From Thalassotalea insulae (lineage in GTDB: Bacteria; Pseudomonadota; Gammaproteobacteria; Enterobacterales; Alteromonadaceae), in assembly GCF_030161395.1 (NCBI RefSeq), contig NZ_BSST01000001.1, positions 124,001-188,000 of the forward strand: DNA of 64,000 bases, written 5' to 3'. A model generated the notes under the pieces. It saw only the letters and a list, made by a program, of their open reading frames with translations, was not told where the DNA came from and did no database searches. The translations under genes were made by a program, and so were the position numbers. Shown here piece by piece: positions 8,290 to 17,172 of this stretch (positions are counted from its first letter, which is position 1; each line of letters begins with the position of its first letter).

Positions 8290-9525
8290 TTAGATTTTTT
8301 TCAACACTAATGAGCCATTCGTGCCGCCAAAACCAAAAGAGTTACACAAGGCATATTCTAAATTGACATCACGGGCACTACCGCGAATATAATCTAAATC
8401 ACAGCCTTCACTCGGATTTTCCAAATTAATAGTTGGCGCTACTTTATTATCAAATAACGATTGTACAGTAAAAATGGTTTCTACTGCGCCCGCTGCACCT
8501 AGCAAGTGACCCGTCATCGATTTAGTCGAGCCGACCATAGTATTATAAGCATGTTCTTTAAAAACCGATTTGACTGCGTTAGTTTCCGCAATATCACCGG
8601 CAGGTGTTGATGTACCATGTGCATTAATATAACCAATTTGGCTAACATCCACTTTGGCATCTTTTAAAGCATTCTCCATCGCTAATGCCGCACCAGCACC
8701 ATCAGCTGGTGGTGAGGTCATATGATAGGCATCACCACTCATACCGAAACCAAGGATCTCAGCATAAATGGTCGCACCACGTGCTCGCGCATGCTCATAT
8801 TCTTCAATCACCACAATACCAGCACCATCACTGAGCACAAAACCATCACGGTCTTTATCCCAAGGACGACTCGCCCCTTGAGGATCGTCATTGCGTGTTG
8901 ATAAGGCGCGTGCCGAGCAAAAACCACCTATACCTAATTCTGTTGATGCTTTTTCAGCGCCTCCAGCAAGCATCGCGTCCGCATCACCATGAGCAATCAT
9001 CCGCGCAGCATGGCCAATATTATGCACACCTGAAGTACAAGCAGTGACAATGGCAATATTAGGTCCTTTAAGCCCTAATTTGATTGATAAGTGCCCTGCT
9101 GCCATATTCAATATCGTCGATGGACAAAAGAAGGGAGATAATTTTCTCACGCCACCTTTAAGATACTTACTATGATTTTCTTCAATCAAGCTTAAACCGC
9201 CGATGCCAGAGCCAACAGCAACGCCAATACGAGCGGCATTTTCTTCCGTCACTTCCAGGCCTGAATGATTAAATGCCTGAATGCCAGCTGCTAAGCCATA
9301 TTGAATAAAGGTATCCATTTTTTTGGCATCTTTTTTCGCAATACCGTAGGACTCAGCATCAAAATTTTTAACTAAACCAGCGAATTTAGTAGGAAAGTGA
9401 CTTACATCAAAATGATCTATGGTATCAATACCGCTTTTACCCGCTAATAAGTTTTGCCACGTAGTATCAGCATTATTACCTAATGGGGAAAGCATACCAT
9501 AACCGGTAACCACAACACGTCTCAT
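8290..9525 (-). CDS. fabF: 3-oxoacyl-ACP synthase II (KAS II)
   Basis: The condensing enzyme that elongates acyl-ACP with malonyl-ACP and controls unsaturated-chain elongation. The Cys-His-His triad is visible: Cys163 in [10 protein letters not shown], His in [11 protein letters not shown] (near 304) and His in [10 protein letters not shown] (near 340). Length 411 is standard. The ATG at 9525 begins [10 protein letters not shown], the canonical N-terminus. It follows acpP with an internal hairpin between the two, the normal arrangement. Confidence 0.97.
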   Translation of the reverse strand: MRRVVVTGYGMLSPLGNNADTTWQNLLAGKSGIDTIDHFDVSHFPTKFAGLVKNFDAESYGIAKKDAKKMDTFIQYGLAAGIQAFNHSGLEVTEENAARIGVAVGSGIGGLSLIEENHSKYLKGGVRKLSPFFCPSTILNMAAGHLSIKLGLKGPNIAIVTACTSGVHNIGHAARMIAHGDADAMLAGGAEKASTELGIGGFCSARALSTRNDDPQGASRPWDKDRDGFVLSDGAGIVVIEEYEHARARGATIYAEILGFGMSGDAYHMTSPPADGAGAALAMENALKDAKVDVSQIGYINAHGTSTPAGDIAETNAVKSVFKEHAYNTMVGSTKSMTGHLLGAAGAVETIFTVQSLFDNKVAPTINLENPSEGCDLDYIRGSARDVNLEYALCNSFGFGGTNGSLVLKKI

Positions 9526-9631
9526 CTGTCGAGTTGCCTCCGTAGAGCTAATGTGAAAGGTAGTACCATGCCTTTAACGGCAGGTATGTTAACTGGAATA
9601 TATGTAGATTATATCTGTTATTAAATAGCAG

Positions 9632-9661
9632 AAAAAAATCAGGCGGTTAGATACCGCCTGA
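9632..9661 (-). terminator. Hairpin between acpP and fabF
   Basis: A 9-bp perfect stem (TCAGGCGGT / ACCGCCTGA, arms 9639-9647 and 9653-9661) has seven Ts after it on the minus strand (9632-9638). It could end most acpP transcripts and let a fraction read into fabF, which fits the large excess of ACP over KAS II that cells need. Confidence 0.8.
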
Positions 9662-9684
9662 AAAATTCTTAATAAATGCTGTAA

Positions 9685-9918
9685 TTACTGATTAGCAGTT
9701 ACGTAGTCAATTGCTGCTTGAACTGTAGTGATTTTTTCAGCTTCTTCATCAGGAATTTCTGTATCAAATTCTTCTTCTAACGCCATTACTAATTCTACTG
9801 TATCTAGAGAATCTGCACCTAGGTCATCAACAAAAGAAGCTTCATTTTTTACTTCATCTTCACTTACGCCTAATTGCTCAACAGTAATTTTTTTTACGCG
9901 TTCTTCGATAGTACTCAT
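9685..9918 (-). CDS. acpP: Acyl carrier protein
   Basis: A 77-residue acidic acyl carrier protein that carries growing fatty acyl chains on a 4'-phosphopantetheine arm. The attachment site is Ser37 in [18 protein letters not shown], identical to the classical motif. Length and sequence match E. coli AcpP closely. It is preceded by fabG with a 175-bp gap, long enough for its own promoter, and followed by a hairpin before fabF. A TTTTCCTTTACT segment near 9925 contains its AGGAAAA ribosome-binding site on the minus strand. Confidence 0.98.
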   Translation of the reverse strand: MSTIEERVKKITVEQLGVSEDEVKNEASFVDDLGADSLDTVELVMALEEEFDTEIPDEEAEKITTVQAAIDYVTANQ

Positions 9919-10093
9919 TTTTTTTCCTTTACTAGAAAATACAATTTTTCAAAATTGCGTGTAGTGTATTCGTCTACAGCTTTCCTTGCAAGCTTCTAAT
10001 TTTGCTTTTTAAGCTGGTCTAACCTGTAGACAGTGTATTTATTATGCTTACTTATTATGATTTATCAAGAGTAATATTAAATATTATCTCTAA

Positions 10094-10828
10094 TTAAACC
10101 ATATACATGCCGCCATTTACGTGCAAAGTTTCACCAGTAATATAGGCCGCGCAATCAGACGCTAAAAACGCCACTGAATTTGCAATTTCTTCCGGCTTAC
10201 CTAAACGATTGGCTGGTACTTGCGAAAAAATGCCTTCTTTTTGTTCATCCGTTAACGTCTGTGTCATATCGGTATCGATAAAACCTGGCGCTATCGTATT
10301 AACCGTAATACCGCGCGAAGCAACTTCACGAGCTAATGACTTAGTAAAGCCAATTAAACCTGCTTTTGCCGTTGCGTAATTGACTTGACCCGCATTGCCC
10401 ATAGTGCCGACAACCGAGCCGATATTAATAATACGGCCATGACGTTTTTTCATCATAGAGCGGATCACTGCTTTACTGATTTTATAAACAGAAGACAAGT
10501 TAGTATCAATAATATCGTCCCACTCTTCATCTTTCATGCGCATAAACAAGTTATCACGAGTGATACCAGCATTATTGACTAAAATATCAACGCCGCCAAA
10601 GTTTTCTTTTATCGCATCAAATAAATCAGCGATAGATTCGTTGCTAGTGACGTTTAACACCATACCTTGGCCTGCACCTAAATATTCACTAATTTTTTCA
10701 GCACCATGCTCAGACGTTGCTGTACCTATAACAGTCGCGCCTAATGATTTTAACTGCGTCGCAATTGCTTTACCTATACCACGACTGGCTCCAGTCACTA
10801 GTGCCACTTGTCCCTCTAATGTAAACAT
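10094..10828 (-). CDS. fabG: 3-oxoacyl-ACP reductase
   Basis: NADPH-dependent reductase of the fatty-acid cycle and a classical short-chain dehydrogenase. It has the cofactor motif TGASRGIG (residues 12-19), NNAG (85-88), and the catalytic Ser138, Tyr151 and Lys155 in the YATAK pattern. Length 244 is the same as in E. coli. It starts 3 bp after the fabD stop, so the two are cotranscribed and probably translationally coupled. Confidence 0.97.
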   Translation of the reverse strand: MFTLEGQVALVTGASRGIGKAIATQLKSLGATVIGTATSEHGAEKISEYLGAGQGMVLNVTSNESIADLFDAIKENFGGVDILVNNAGITRDNLFMRMKDEEWDDIIDTNLSSVYKISKAVIRSMMKKRHGRIINIGSVVGTMGNAGQVNYATAKAGLIGFTKSLAREVASRGITVNTIAPGFIDTDMTQTLTDEQKEGIFSQVPANRLGKPEEIANSVAFLASDCAAYITGETLHVNGGMYMV

Positions 10829-10831
10829 AAT

Positions 10832-11767
10832 TTATCCTACTAATTCTTTTGCTTGAGTTAATGATGCCTGATCATTAACCGAAATACATGAAATTGACTT
10901 ATCAATACGCTTAACCAAGCCTTGTAATACTTTACCTGGACCAACTTCTAATGCGATTTCAACCCCTGACTGAGCTAGTTTTTCTATAGTTTCCGTCCAT
11001 CTTACCGGACTATATAACTGGCGGATCAAAGCATTTTTAATCGCCTCTACGTCATCTTCAATCGCAACATCAACATTGTTGACAACAGGTAACTGAGGTT
11101 GATTAAAGTGAACCAGGTTAAACTGTTCAGCTAACTTATCCGCCGCCTCTTTCATTAAGGCACAATGTGATGGAACGCTAACAGGCAACGGTAATACACG
11201 TTTTGCTCCTGCTGCTTTACAAAGTTCACCGGCACGCTCAACCGCTTCTTTATTACCCGCGATAACCACCTGACCGGGTGAATTAAAGTTTACTGCAGAA
11301 ACGACTTGCCCTTGCTCTGATTGTTGGCAAGCATCAATAATTTTATCATCCGCTAAACCGATAACAGCAGCCATCGCACCAACACCTTCTGGTACTGACG
11401 CTTGCATAAACTCACCTCGTTTTTCCACTAATTTAACGCCATCTGCGAGTGAAAATACGCCAGCGCAAACTAAGGCAGAGTATTCACCCAAGCTATGACC
11501 GGCCAGCATTGTAGGTGTTACTGTTGACTCACTTTGCCATAATCGCCACAAAGCAACACTTGCAGTTAATAAAGCAGGTTGAGTAAAGTTAGTTTGATTT
11601 AATTTTTCTGCCGGTCCTTGAGCAACTAATTGCCATAAATCATAGCCTAACGCTTGAGATGCTTCTGAAAAAGTTGATTGAACAATTTCATTGTCGGCAA
11701 ATTCACTCAACATAGCAATCGCTTGTGAGCCTTGCCCGGGGAAAATAAAAGCTAATTTATTTTGCAT
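10832..11767 (-). CDS. fabD: Malonyl-CoA:ACP transacylase
   Basis: Transfers malonyl groups from CoA to ACP. The N-terminal FIFPGQGSQ (residues 8-16), the nucleophile elbow GHSLGEY with Ser92, and VPSHCALM with the catalytic His near 200 are all present; length 311 is typical (E. coli 309). It follows plsX by 104 bp. In E. coli and many relatives fabH lies between plsX and fabD; here there is no such gene. Confidence 0.96.
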   Translation of the reverse strand: MQNKLAFIFPGQGSQAIAMLSEFADNEIVQSTFSEASQALGYDLWQLVAQGPAEKLNQTNFTQPALLTASVALWRLWQSESTVTPTMLAGHSLGEYSALVCAGVFSLADGVKLVEKRGEFMQASVPEGVGAMAAVIGLADDKIIDACQQSEQGQVVSAVNFNSPGQVVIAGNKEAVERAGELCKAAGAKRVLPLPVSVPSHCALMKEAADKLAEQFNLVHFNQPQLPVVNNVDVAIEDDVEAIKNALIRQLYSPVRWTETIEKLAQSGVEIALEVGPGKVLQGLVKRIDKSISCISVNDQASLTQAKELVG

Positions 11768-11871
11768 TATATTACCTAATTAGTCGAAGGTTACATCTTG
11801 AAATATGGTTAACAACTCCATGACTCAAGAGTTAATCAAATTATTTGTGCTTATAAGCCTAGCAATGCTGT

Positions 11872-12903
11872 TTACTCTAGACGCTCTTTTAAGCCTTGCT
11901 CTAATGTCATTTTTATTTTTTCTGGTACCTGGCGTTCAACTTCTCTCACAGCCTCTAATATCGAGGTATGAAATGCTGAAACGCTAGCATTACCATGACT
12001 TTTTATTACAATTCCGCGCAATCCTATCAAACTTGCACCGTTATACTGGTCGGGGTTCAGTGGTTTAAAAAGCTTTTTTAATGAGGGAGCTAAAATTTTA
12101 CCAATTAAACGTGCAAAAACATGCTCAGACAGTACCTGTTTTAATTTTTGGTAAACCAGTCTGGCAACACCTTCACAAGTTTTCAAGGCAACATTGCCTA
12201 CAAAACCATCACAAACAATGACATCGGCTTTATTATTAAAAATGTCATTCCCTTCAATAAAGCCAACATAGTTCACTGAGGGGTTATCATTCAATTTAGT
12301 CGCAGCCAGCTTAATATGATCACTGCCTTTAATATCCTCAACGCCCATATTCAATAACGCAACGCGAGGAGCCGAGATACCATCAACCTGCTCTGCCATT
12401 ACCGATCCCATCACACCAAACTGATAAAGAATATTAGAATCACAAAAGACATTAGCGCCAAGATCTAACATAAAAACATGCTGATGTTCACTATGAGTGG
12501 GTAATGAGGAAATCAATGCGGGACGTTCAACGCTTGGTAGAGTCTTTAACACATAATGTGCCATGGCAAACAAAGCACCAGTATTACCCGCACTAACACA
12601 AGCTTGCGCTTTACCCTGTTCGACTAAGTCCAGTGCTTTACGCATCGATGAATGCTTTTTACTTCTAAGCGCTGAGCTCGGTTTTTCATCCATAGCAACA
12701 ACTTCAGTCGTTGGCACTATCGATAACTGAGAGTGCTCTAAAACATTATGTTTTATCAGAATTTCTTGAATAATCGTTTCGTCACCGCAAAGTATTAAAT
12801 GTAATTGCGCCGACTTTTTGATGGCAAGAACTGCCGCAGGAATAGTTACAAGGGGGCCTTTATCGCCCCCCATAACATCTAACGCTATGGTTAGACTAGT
12901 CAA
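11872..12903 (-). CDS. plsX: Phosphate acyltransferase PlsX
   Basis: Makes acyl-phosphate from acyl-ACP, the first step of PlsX/PlsY phospholipid synthesis. The N-terminus ALDVMGGDKGP and later MLDLGANVFCD and GFVGNVALKTCEG are family signatures; length 343 is normal. The start is TTG 12903, whose position matches the E. coli start residue for residue (MTxLTxALDVMGGD), with only a weak GG-rich ribosome-binding site before it. It follows rpmF by 21 bp in the usual yceD-rpmF-plsX order. Confidence 0.95.
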   Translation of the reverse strand: MTSLTIALDVMGGDKGPLVTIPAAVLAIKKSAQLHLILCGDETIIQEILIKHNVLEHSQLSIVPTTEVVAMDEKPSSALRSKKHSSMRKALDLVEQGKAQACVSAGNTGALFAMAHYVLKTLPSVERPALISSLPTHSEHQHVFMLDLGANVFCDSNILYQFGVMGSVMAEQVDGISAPRVALLNMGVEDIKGSDHIKLAATKLNDNPSVNYVGFIEGNDIFNNKADVIVCDGFVGNVALKTCEGVARLVYQKLKQVLSEHVFARLIGKILAPSLKKLFKPLNPDQYNGASLIGLRGIVIKSHGNASVSAFHTSILEAVREVERQVPEKIKMTLEQGLKERLE

Positions 12904-12924
12904 AATGTTTTACCAAGTAATGGC

Positions 12925-13095
12925 TTATTTAGCGATTACTTTAACACCTTTGTAAAAGCCATCAGCTGTTACATGATGACGACGGTGTGTTTCGCCAGAT
13001 ACGGGATCTACTGATAAGTTTTCAGCGGTTAATGCATCATGTGAACGGCGCATGCCACGTCTTGAACGAGACTTTTTGCTCTTTTGAACTGCCAT
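12925..13095 (-). CDS. rpmF: 50S ribosomal protein L32
   Basis: A 56-residue basic protein that was too short for a simple length cut-off but is clear on translation of the minus strand. It begins [20 protein letters not shown] and ends [10 protein letters not shown], the standard L32 pattern. An AGGAAAT site (TTAGGAGTTAGGAAATGG on the minus strand) precedes the ATG. It sits between yceD and plsX as in most gammaproteobacteria, and joins ribosome and lipid genes in one transcript. Confidence 0.97.
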   Translation of the reverse strand: MAVQKSKKSRSRRGMRRSHDALTAENLSVDPVSGETHRRHHVTADGFYKGVKVIAK

Positions 13096-13131
13096 TTCCT
13101 AACTCCTAAAATCGATTGGTAACAAATAGTG

Positions 13132-13644
13132 TTACTTAAGTTTTTTTAATACGTCAAATGGATTCGGCTTATCATGCTCTTCAGGTAATTTCCCCCAAAC
13201 ACTATCAGCTGGTGACTGACAATCTTTGAAGTCATGCCTAGGTATTAATGGAATCGCAAGGATTAACTCATCTTCCACTAACTCTCGCAAGTTAACTTCA
13301 CCATTTTCATCTAATTCAATTGCATCATAATATGATGGCAAATCTTCAGCAGCTTCAGCATTTTTTACCGGGCTAAACGAAAAGTCTATCTCCAGTAAAT
13401 ATTCAAATGCATCAGTACATCGCTGACAAGTTAAATTAACTGTTGCCGACCCCTTACCTGATATAACCACCAAGCCAAGTTCATCCACATCAAAATTAAA
13501 TTTAACTTCAATTTGCTCGCTGTTTATTTCACTGACAGCAAGCAATCTATTCATTTCCGATATTGCAAATAGTCCCTGACACTCAAGTCTACGTTGAGCG
13601 CTTTTATACGGGTCGATTGTTATCGGAAGCTTAAGATTCTGCAT
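13132..13644 (-). CDS. yceD: YceD family protein (DUF177, 23S rRNA accumulation)
   Basis: A 170-residue DUF177 protein. It carries the family core VNLTCQRCTDAFEYLLEI (residues about 85-102) with its CxRC-type cysteine pair, then an acidic stretch and a C-terminal segment PLIPRHD. E. coli YceD is associated with normal 23S rRNA accumulation; the molecular function is not fixed. It is the first gene of the yceD-rpmF-plsX-fab run and is divergent from yceF, with about 110 bp between them holding both promoters. Confidence 0.93.
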   Translation of the reverse strand: MQNLKLPITIDPYKSAQRRLECQGLFAISEMNRLLAVSEINSEQIEVKFNFDVDELGLVVISGKGSATVNLTCQRCTDAFEYLLEIDFSFSPVKNAEAAEDLPSYYDAIELDENGEVNLRELVEDELILAIPLIPRHDFKDCQSPADSVWGKLPEEHDKPNPFDVLKKLK

Positions 13645-13753
13645 AAGGCGCGCATAATAATGCCGTTAGCCTCATGTGTCAAAAGAAAATTAACGAAATC
13701 CGTTTAATTTTGCAATATTGCCCTCATATTAGCAAAATCTGATTAATTTTTGT

Positions 13754-14368
13754 ATGACAATCTCACTAATGACACAACAAGCTATTATTTTAGGTTCAAC
13801 CTCCCCATTTAGAAAAAGTCTATTGGAAAAGTTAAACATTGCCTTTAGCTGCGCCAAACCACAAGTAGATGAAACTCCATTAGTCAACGAAACACCTCAG
13901 GCTTTGGTGGAACGATTAGCAATATTAAAAGCCAAAGCAGTAGCCAATGAGCATGATAACGCGCTGATCATAGGCTCAGATCAAGTTGCCACCTGTGATG
14001 GAGAAATTTTAGGTAAGCCTCACACTGCTGAAAATGCAATTAAGCAATTAACAAAGTTCAGCGGAAAATGCGTTACCTTTTATACTGGATTAGCTATCTA
14101 TAGCAGCACTTCAAGCACGGTAAAATCATTAGTAGAACCATTTAAAGTCCATTTTAAGCAACTTAACCAACAAGATATTGAAAATTACGTTAATGCCGAG
14201 CAACCGCTTAATTGTGCAGGTAGTTTTAAAAGTGAAGGTTTGGGTATCTGTTTATTTGATCGGCTCGAAGGTGACGATCCAAATAGCTTGATTGGTTTAC
14301 CGTTAATCCGACTAAATGAATTACTACAATCTTTTGATTTTAATATATTAGCGAATCAAAACAAGTAA
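13754..14368 (+). CDS. yceF: Maf-family nucleotide pyrophosphatase (7-methyl-GTP type, YceF)
   Basis: A Maf/HAM1-fold nucleoside triphosphate pyrophosphatase. SxSPxRxxLL appears as GSTSPFRKSLLEKL, and GSDQVATCDGEILGKP, FYTGLAIY and NCAGSFKSEGLG match the YceF branch, which hydrolyses 7-methyl-GTP, rather than the dTTP/UTP-specific YhdE branch. Length 204 is normal. An alternative ATG five codons later (13769) would leave a shorter N-terminus closer to E. coli YceF. It is divergent from yceD, as in E. coli, and ends at a bidirectional terminator. Confidence 0.92.
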   Translation: MTISLMTQQAIILGSTSPFRKSLLEKLNIAFSCAKPQVDETPLVNETPQALVERLAILKAKAVANEHDNALIIGSDQVATCDGEILGKPHTAENAIKQLTKFSGKCVTFYTGLAIYSSTSSTVKSLVEPFKVHFKQLNQQDIENYVNAEQPLNCAGSFKSEGLGICLFDRLEGDDPNSLIGLPLIRLNELLQSFDFNILANQNK

Positions 14369-14373
14369 GTAAC

Positions 14374-14409
14374 AAAAAGCCATGGTTTGTTAGCAAACCA
14401 TGGCTTTTA
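14374..14409. terminator. Bidirectional terminator between yceF and pyrF
   Basis: A 13-bp perfect stem (AAGCCATGGTTTG / CAAACCATGGCTT, arms 14377-14389 and 14394-14406) with a 4-nt loop has A-runs on its left and Ts on its right. It can therefore stop transcription from both convergent genes. Confidence 0.88.
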
Positions 14410-14431
14410 AGCGATTATTGACAATAAATAG

Positions 14432-15127
14432 TTAACTAATCGACTGATTAATTTCTTGTAACACTAGGTGAGGATCTGAAGATTTAGTTATTGGACGGCC
14501 TATCACTAAGTAATCAACGCCATCTGCTATCGCCTGTTCCGGCGTCATGATGCGTTTCTGATCATCGCTACTGGCACCCGCCGGGCGTATCCCAGGTGTT
14601 ATTAATTTAAAGTCATTTCCTAATAGCTGCTTTAATGATTGCGCTTCCTGCGCTGAACACACAACACCATCTATTCCTGATTGCTGCGCCAGTTGCGCTA
14701 AATGCTTCACTTGTTCTGCTGGAGATTTAGTAATACCTAAACCTGCTAAGTCTTCAGCTCCCATACTGGTGAGTACAGTAACTGCGATGAGTAGCGGCGC
14801 TTTATCACCATATGGTACTAATGCTTCTTTAGCTTTTTTCATCATTTCACTGCCACCAGAAGCATGAACATTTACCATCCAGACACCAAGTTCAGCGGCG
14901 GCAGTAACCGCTTTGGCAACCGTATTAGGGATATCGTGAAATTTAAGATCTAAAAAAACGTCAAAGCCACGGTTCACCAAAGCCTTAACAAATTCCGGAC
15001 CAAAATAAGTAAACATTTCTTTGCCCACTTTTAACCGACAATCACTCGGCTGAATTTTATCAACAAAAGCAAGGGCATCCGCCTGGCTATCAAAATCTAA
15101 TGCCACTACCACTTTTGGATCATTCAT
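14432..15127 (-). CDS. pyrF: Orotidine 5'-phosphate decarboxylase
   Basis: Catalyses the last step of UMP synthesis. The catalytic tetrad region [10 protein letters not shown] (Asp60, Lys62, Asp65) is intact, and the C-terminal phosphate site reads [10 protein letters not shown] and [10 protein letters not shown]. Length 231 is normal. It is at the end of the lapA-lapB-pyrF run, separated from lapB by 165 bp, so it may have its own promoter. Confidence 0.97.
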   Translation of the reverse strand: MNDPKVVVALDFDSQADALAFVDKIQPSDCRLKVGKEMFTYFGPEFVKALVNRGFDVFLDLKFHDIPNTVAKAVTAAAELGVWMVNVHASGGSEMMKKAKEALVPYGDKAPLLIAVTVLTSMGAEDLAGLGITKSPAEQVKHLAQLAQQSGIDGVVCSAQEAQSLKQLLGNDFKLITPGIRPAGASSDDQKRIMTPEQAIADGVDYLVIGRPITKSSDPHLVLQEINQSIS

Positions 15128-15292
15128 AAAACTTCCTTAGGTAAATTCTTTTAAAAAACTTAATAATGTCATTATACAAGTAATCTTTGCCTTTGAAGAC
15201 AGTTAATTCAATATCGCGGAAAAGAAACGGAGTTTATAAGCATAAATGAGTATCTTTGACAAAGAGATTGGATTAACTGGCAAAAACAGAGG

Positions 15293-16456
15293 TTACTCCC
15301 CTTCGAGGCCTCGAACGGGCTTTAATGTTTCCCAGTCATGGCAAGAAGGACAAGACCAATAATGAGTACTACTGTTAAAGCCACAGTTTCGGCAATTATA
15401 ACGCTGTTTGATATTGAGGTAAGCCGAAACTAATTCTTTAATCATCGCCAAATTTTCATGGTCCTGCTCAGGTTGATTCATTTGCATTTTAATAAAATGC
15501 TTAAAACCTTGAATCGTTGGCCGTCGTTTCAATGCAGATAACATGAACTCCTGCGCTTTAACATGACCGTGTTTATGTTCAATCAATGATAAATACTTGA
15601 TTAAAGCACTGCTACCGCCAGTTTCATCATATACTTTTTTAATAAAGCAATAAAACTCATCGTCTGCGTCTAACTGATGATAACAGTTAGCCATTTTATC
15701 AATAACATCAGGAAAAAATTCGTTATCCTGAGTGTAAATATCTTTATAGCATTGACAAGCTTCATTATATTGCTGATGATTTTCGTAAATTTCTGCCATT
15801 AGCCAATTTGCACGACAAGAGTTAGGATCACACCTTAAGGCACTTTCCAGTAACTCCAGCACTTCAATAAATTGATCTTTTTCCAAGGCGATAGTCGCCA
15901 GCTCACAATAAAAATTAGCTAAGGTATGAAGTAGTTTTTTATCTTTTGATTTAACAATCGCTTTTTTTAGTTCAATGCCATGTTGCCAATCTTTAGTCGA
16001 TTGATAAATTTGCAATAAATAGGTCAGTGAGCGCTGTGCAAAGACCTTAGACTTCATTAACGTATGAAACATCGACTCGGCCCGATCATACAGGCCCGCA
16101 GTTAAAAAATCTTTGCCTAATTCAAATGCCGCTTGTTGCTTTGCTTTCGTTGGCAGATGCTTTTGCCTCACCAAATGTTCATGAACTTTCAGTGCGCGAT
16201 CCAGCTCTCCACGTTTGCGAAATAAGTTCGCCATAGCAAAGTGCGCTTCGACAGTATCATCTTCGACCGTCAAGGTTTCCAGTAGATACTCTATTGCTTT
16301 GTCTTGTTGATTTGAAAGTAGATAATTTATTCCTGTCGAGTATTTTATCGATAGGTCCTGTTTGGCGCTATGGTCGCGTTGTTTCACGCTGTTGCGTCCC
16401 ATAAACCAACCATATCCCATGGCAACAGGTAGTAGCAGAAATAAAAGTTCTAACAT
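15293..16456 (-). CDS. lapB: Lipopolysaccharide assembly protein LapB
   Basis: A membrane-anchored TPR protein (387 residues) that helps FtsH degrade LpxC and so balances LPS and phospholipid synthesis. It has an N-terminal anchor (residues 2-18), about eight TPR units, and a C-terminal rubredoxin-like zinc module with two CxxC pairs (CRNC and CPSC, residues about 356-373). This domain order is that of E. coli LapB (YciM). It lies 20 bp after lapA, which points to one transcript. Confidence 0.94.
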   Translation of the reverse strand: MLELLFLLLPVAMGYGWFMGRNSVKQRDHSAKQDLSIKYSTGINYLLSNQQDKAIEYLLETLTVEDDTVEAHFAMANLFRKRGELDRALKVHEHLVRQKHLPTKAKQQAAFELGKDFLTAGLYDRAESMFHTLMKSKVFAQRSLTYLLQIYQSTKDWQHGIELKKAIVKSKDKKLLHTLANFYCELATIALEKDQFIEVLELLESALRCDPNSCRANWLMAEIYENHQQYNEACQCYKDIYTQDNEFFPDVIDKMANCYHQLDADDEFYCFIKKVYDETGGSSALIKYLSLIEHKHGHVKAQEFMLSALKRRPTIQGFKHFIKMQMNQPEQDHENLAMIKELVSAYLNIKQRYNCRNCGFNSSTHYWSCPSCHDWETLKPVRGLEGE

Positions 16457-16476
16457 TGATGTGTTAACCAGTAACG

Positions 16477-16713
16477 TTAAGTGGCATTTTTACCCGGTTT
16501 TGTTTTAATTATTCGCATTAGTTTCCACAAAACTGCAAAAAGTAATCCGAGAAAAAAACCAATTACGGTAAATAAACTTACCGCAGCAGCGACCGATATT
16601 TCTGTCTGAGCGATCAAATAATTCAAGGTGATCAATTGATCATTCTGACTGCCAAAGATAAATGCTACTAACAATAGCAACAGCATTAATATAAGAGTTA
16701 AATAGACTCGCAC
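16477..16713 (-). CDS. lapA: Lipopolysaccharide assembly protein LapA
   Basis: A 78-residue inner-membrane protein (DUF1049) with two transmembrane helices (about 3-20 and 40-64) and a short basic cytoplasmic tail. NDQLITLNYLIAQTEISV is the typical loop between the helices. It works with LapB in control of LPS synthesis. It follows ihfB across a terminator-like hairpin and is closely followed by lapB. Confidence 0.9.
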   Translation of the reverse strand: MRVYLTLILMLLLLLVAFIFGSQNDQLITLNYLIAQTEISVAAAVSLFTVIGFFLGLLFAVLWKLMRIIKTKPGKNAT

Positions 16714-16744
16714 TGGAAACCTTTACCCATGTAAACAATTATCG

Positions 16745-16777
16745 AAAAAAAACGGCATGCCTATGCATGCCGTTTTT
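16745..16777 (-). terminator. Terminator/attenuator between ihfB and lapA
   Basis: A 13-bp perfect stem (AAAAACGGCATGC / GCATGCCGTTTTT, arms 16748-16760 and 16765-16777) with a CTAT loop is followed by more Ts on the minus strand. It lies 15 bp past the ihfB stop, so lapAB probably needs read-through or its own promoter. Confidence 0.85.
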
Positions 16778-16792
16778 AGTATATGATTTTAT

Positions 16793-17080
16793 TTACGCTA
16801 TTGAAAGATTTACTCTTTCACGTAATTCTTTGCCAGGTTTAAAGTGCGGAACGTATTTACCAGCAAGTTCTACTGACTCACCAGTTTTTGGGTTCCGACC
16901 AACGCGTGGAGCACGATAATGCAAGGAGAAACTACCAAAGCCTCTAATTTCAATACGCTCACCTTTAGATAAAGTCTGCGCCATCATTTCGAGAATTTCT
17001 TTAATAGCTTGTTCTACTTCTTTTGCAGATAAATGATTTAATTTGTCTGCTAATCTTTCAATGAGTTCTGATTTGGTCAT
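16793..17080 (-). CDS. ihfB: Integration host factor subunit beta
   Basis: A 95-residue DNA-bending protein of the HU/IHF family. The DNA-binding arm contains [12 protein letters not shown] (residues 61-72), and [18 protein letters not shown] precedes it, both typical of IhfB rather than HU. It pairs with IhfA to bend DNA in replication, recombination and transcription. It follows rpsA by 92 bp in the order rpsA-ihfB-lapA seen in many relatives. Confidence 0.96.
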   Translation of the reverse strand: MTKSELIERLADKLNHLSAKEVEQAIKEILEMMAQTLSKGERIEIRGFGSFSLHYRAPRVGRNPKTGESVELAGKYVPHFKPGKELRERVNLSIA

Positions 17081-17172
17081 TCGACCCCCCAGTGTTCATT
17101 TAGCATCACGCCAATGGTTTACAAATTGAGGAAAGTATTGAATATACAATACCTCCCTCCTCCTAGCTAAAA

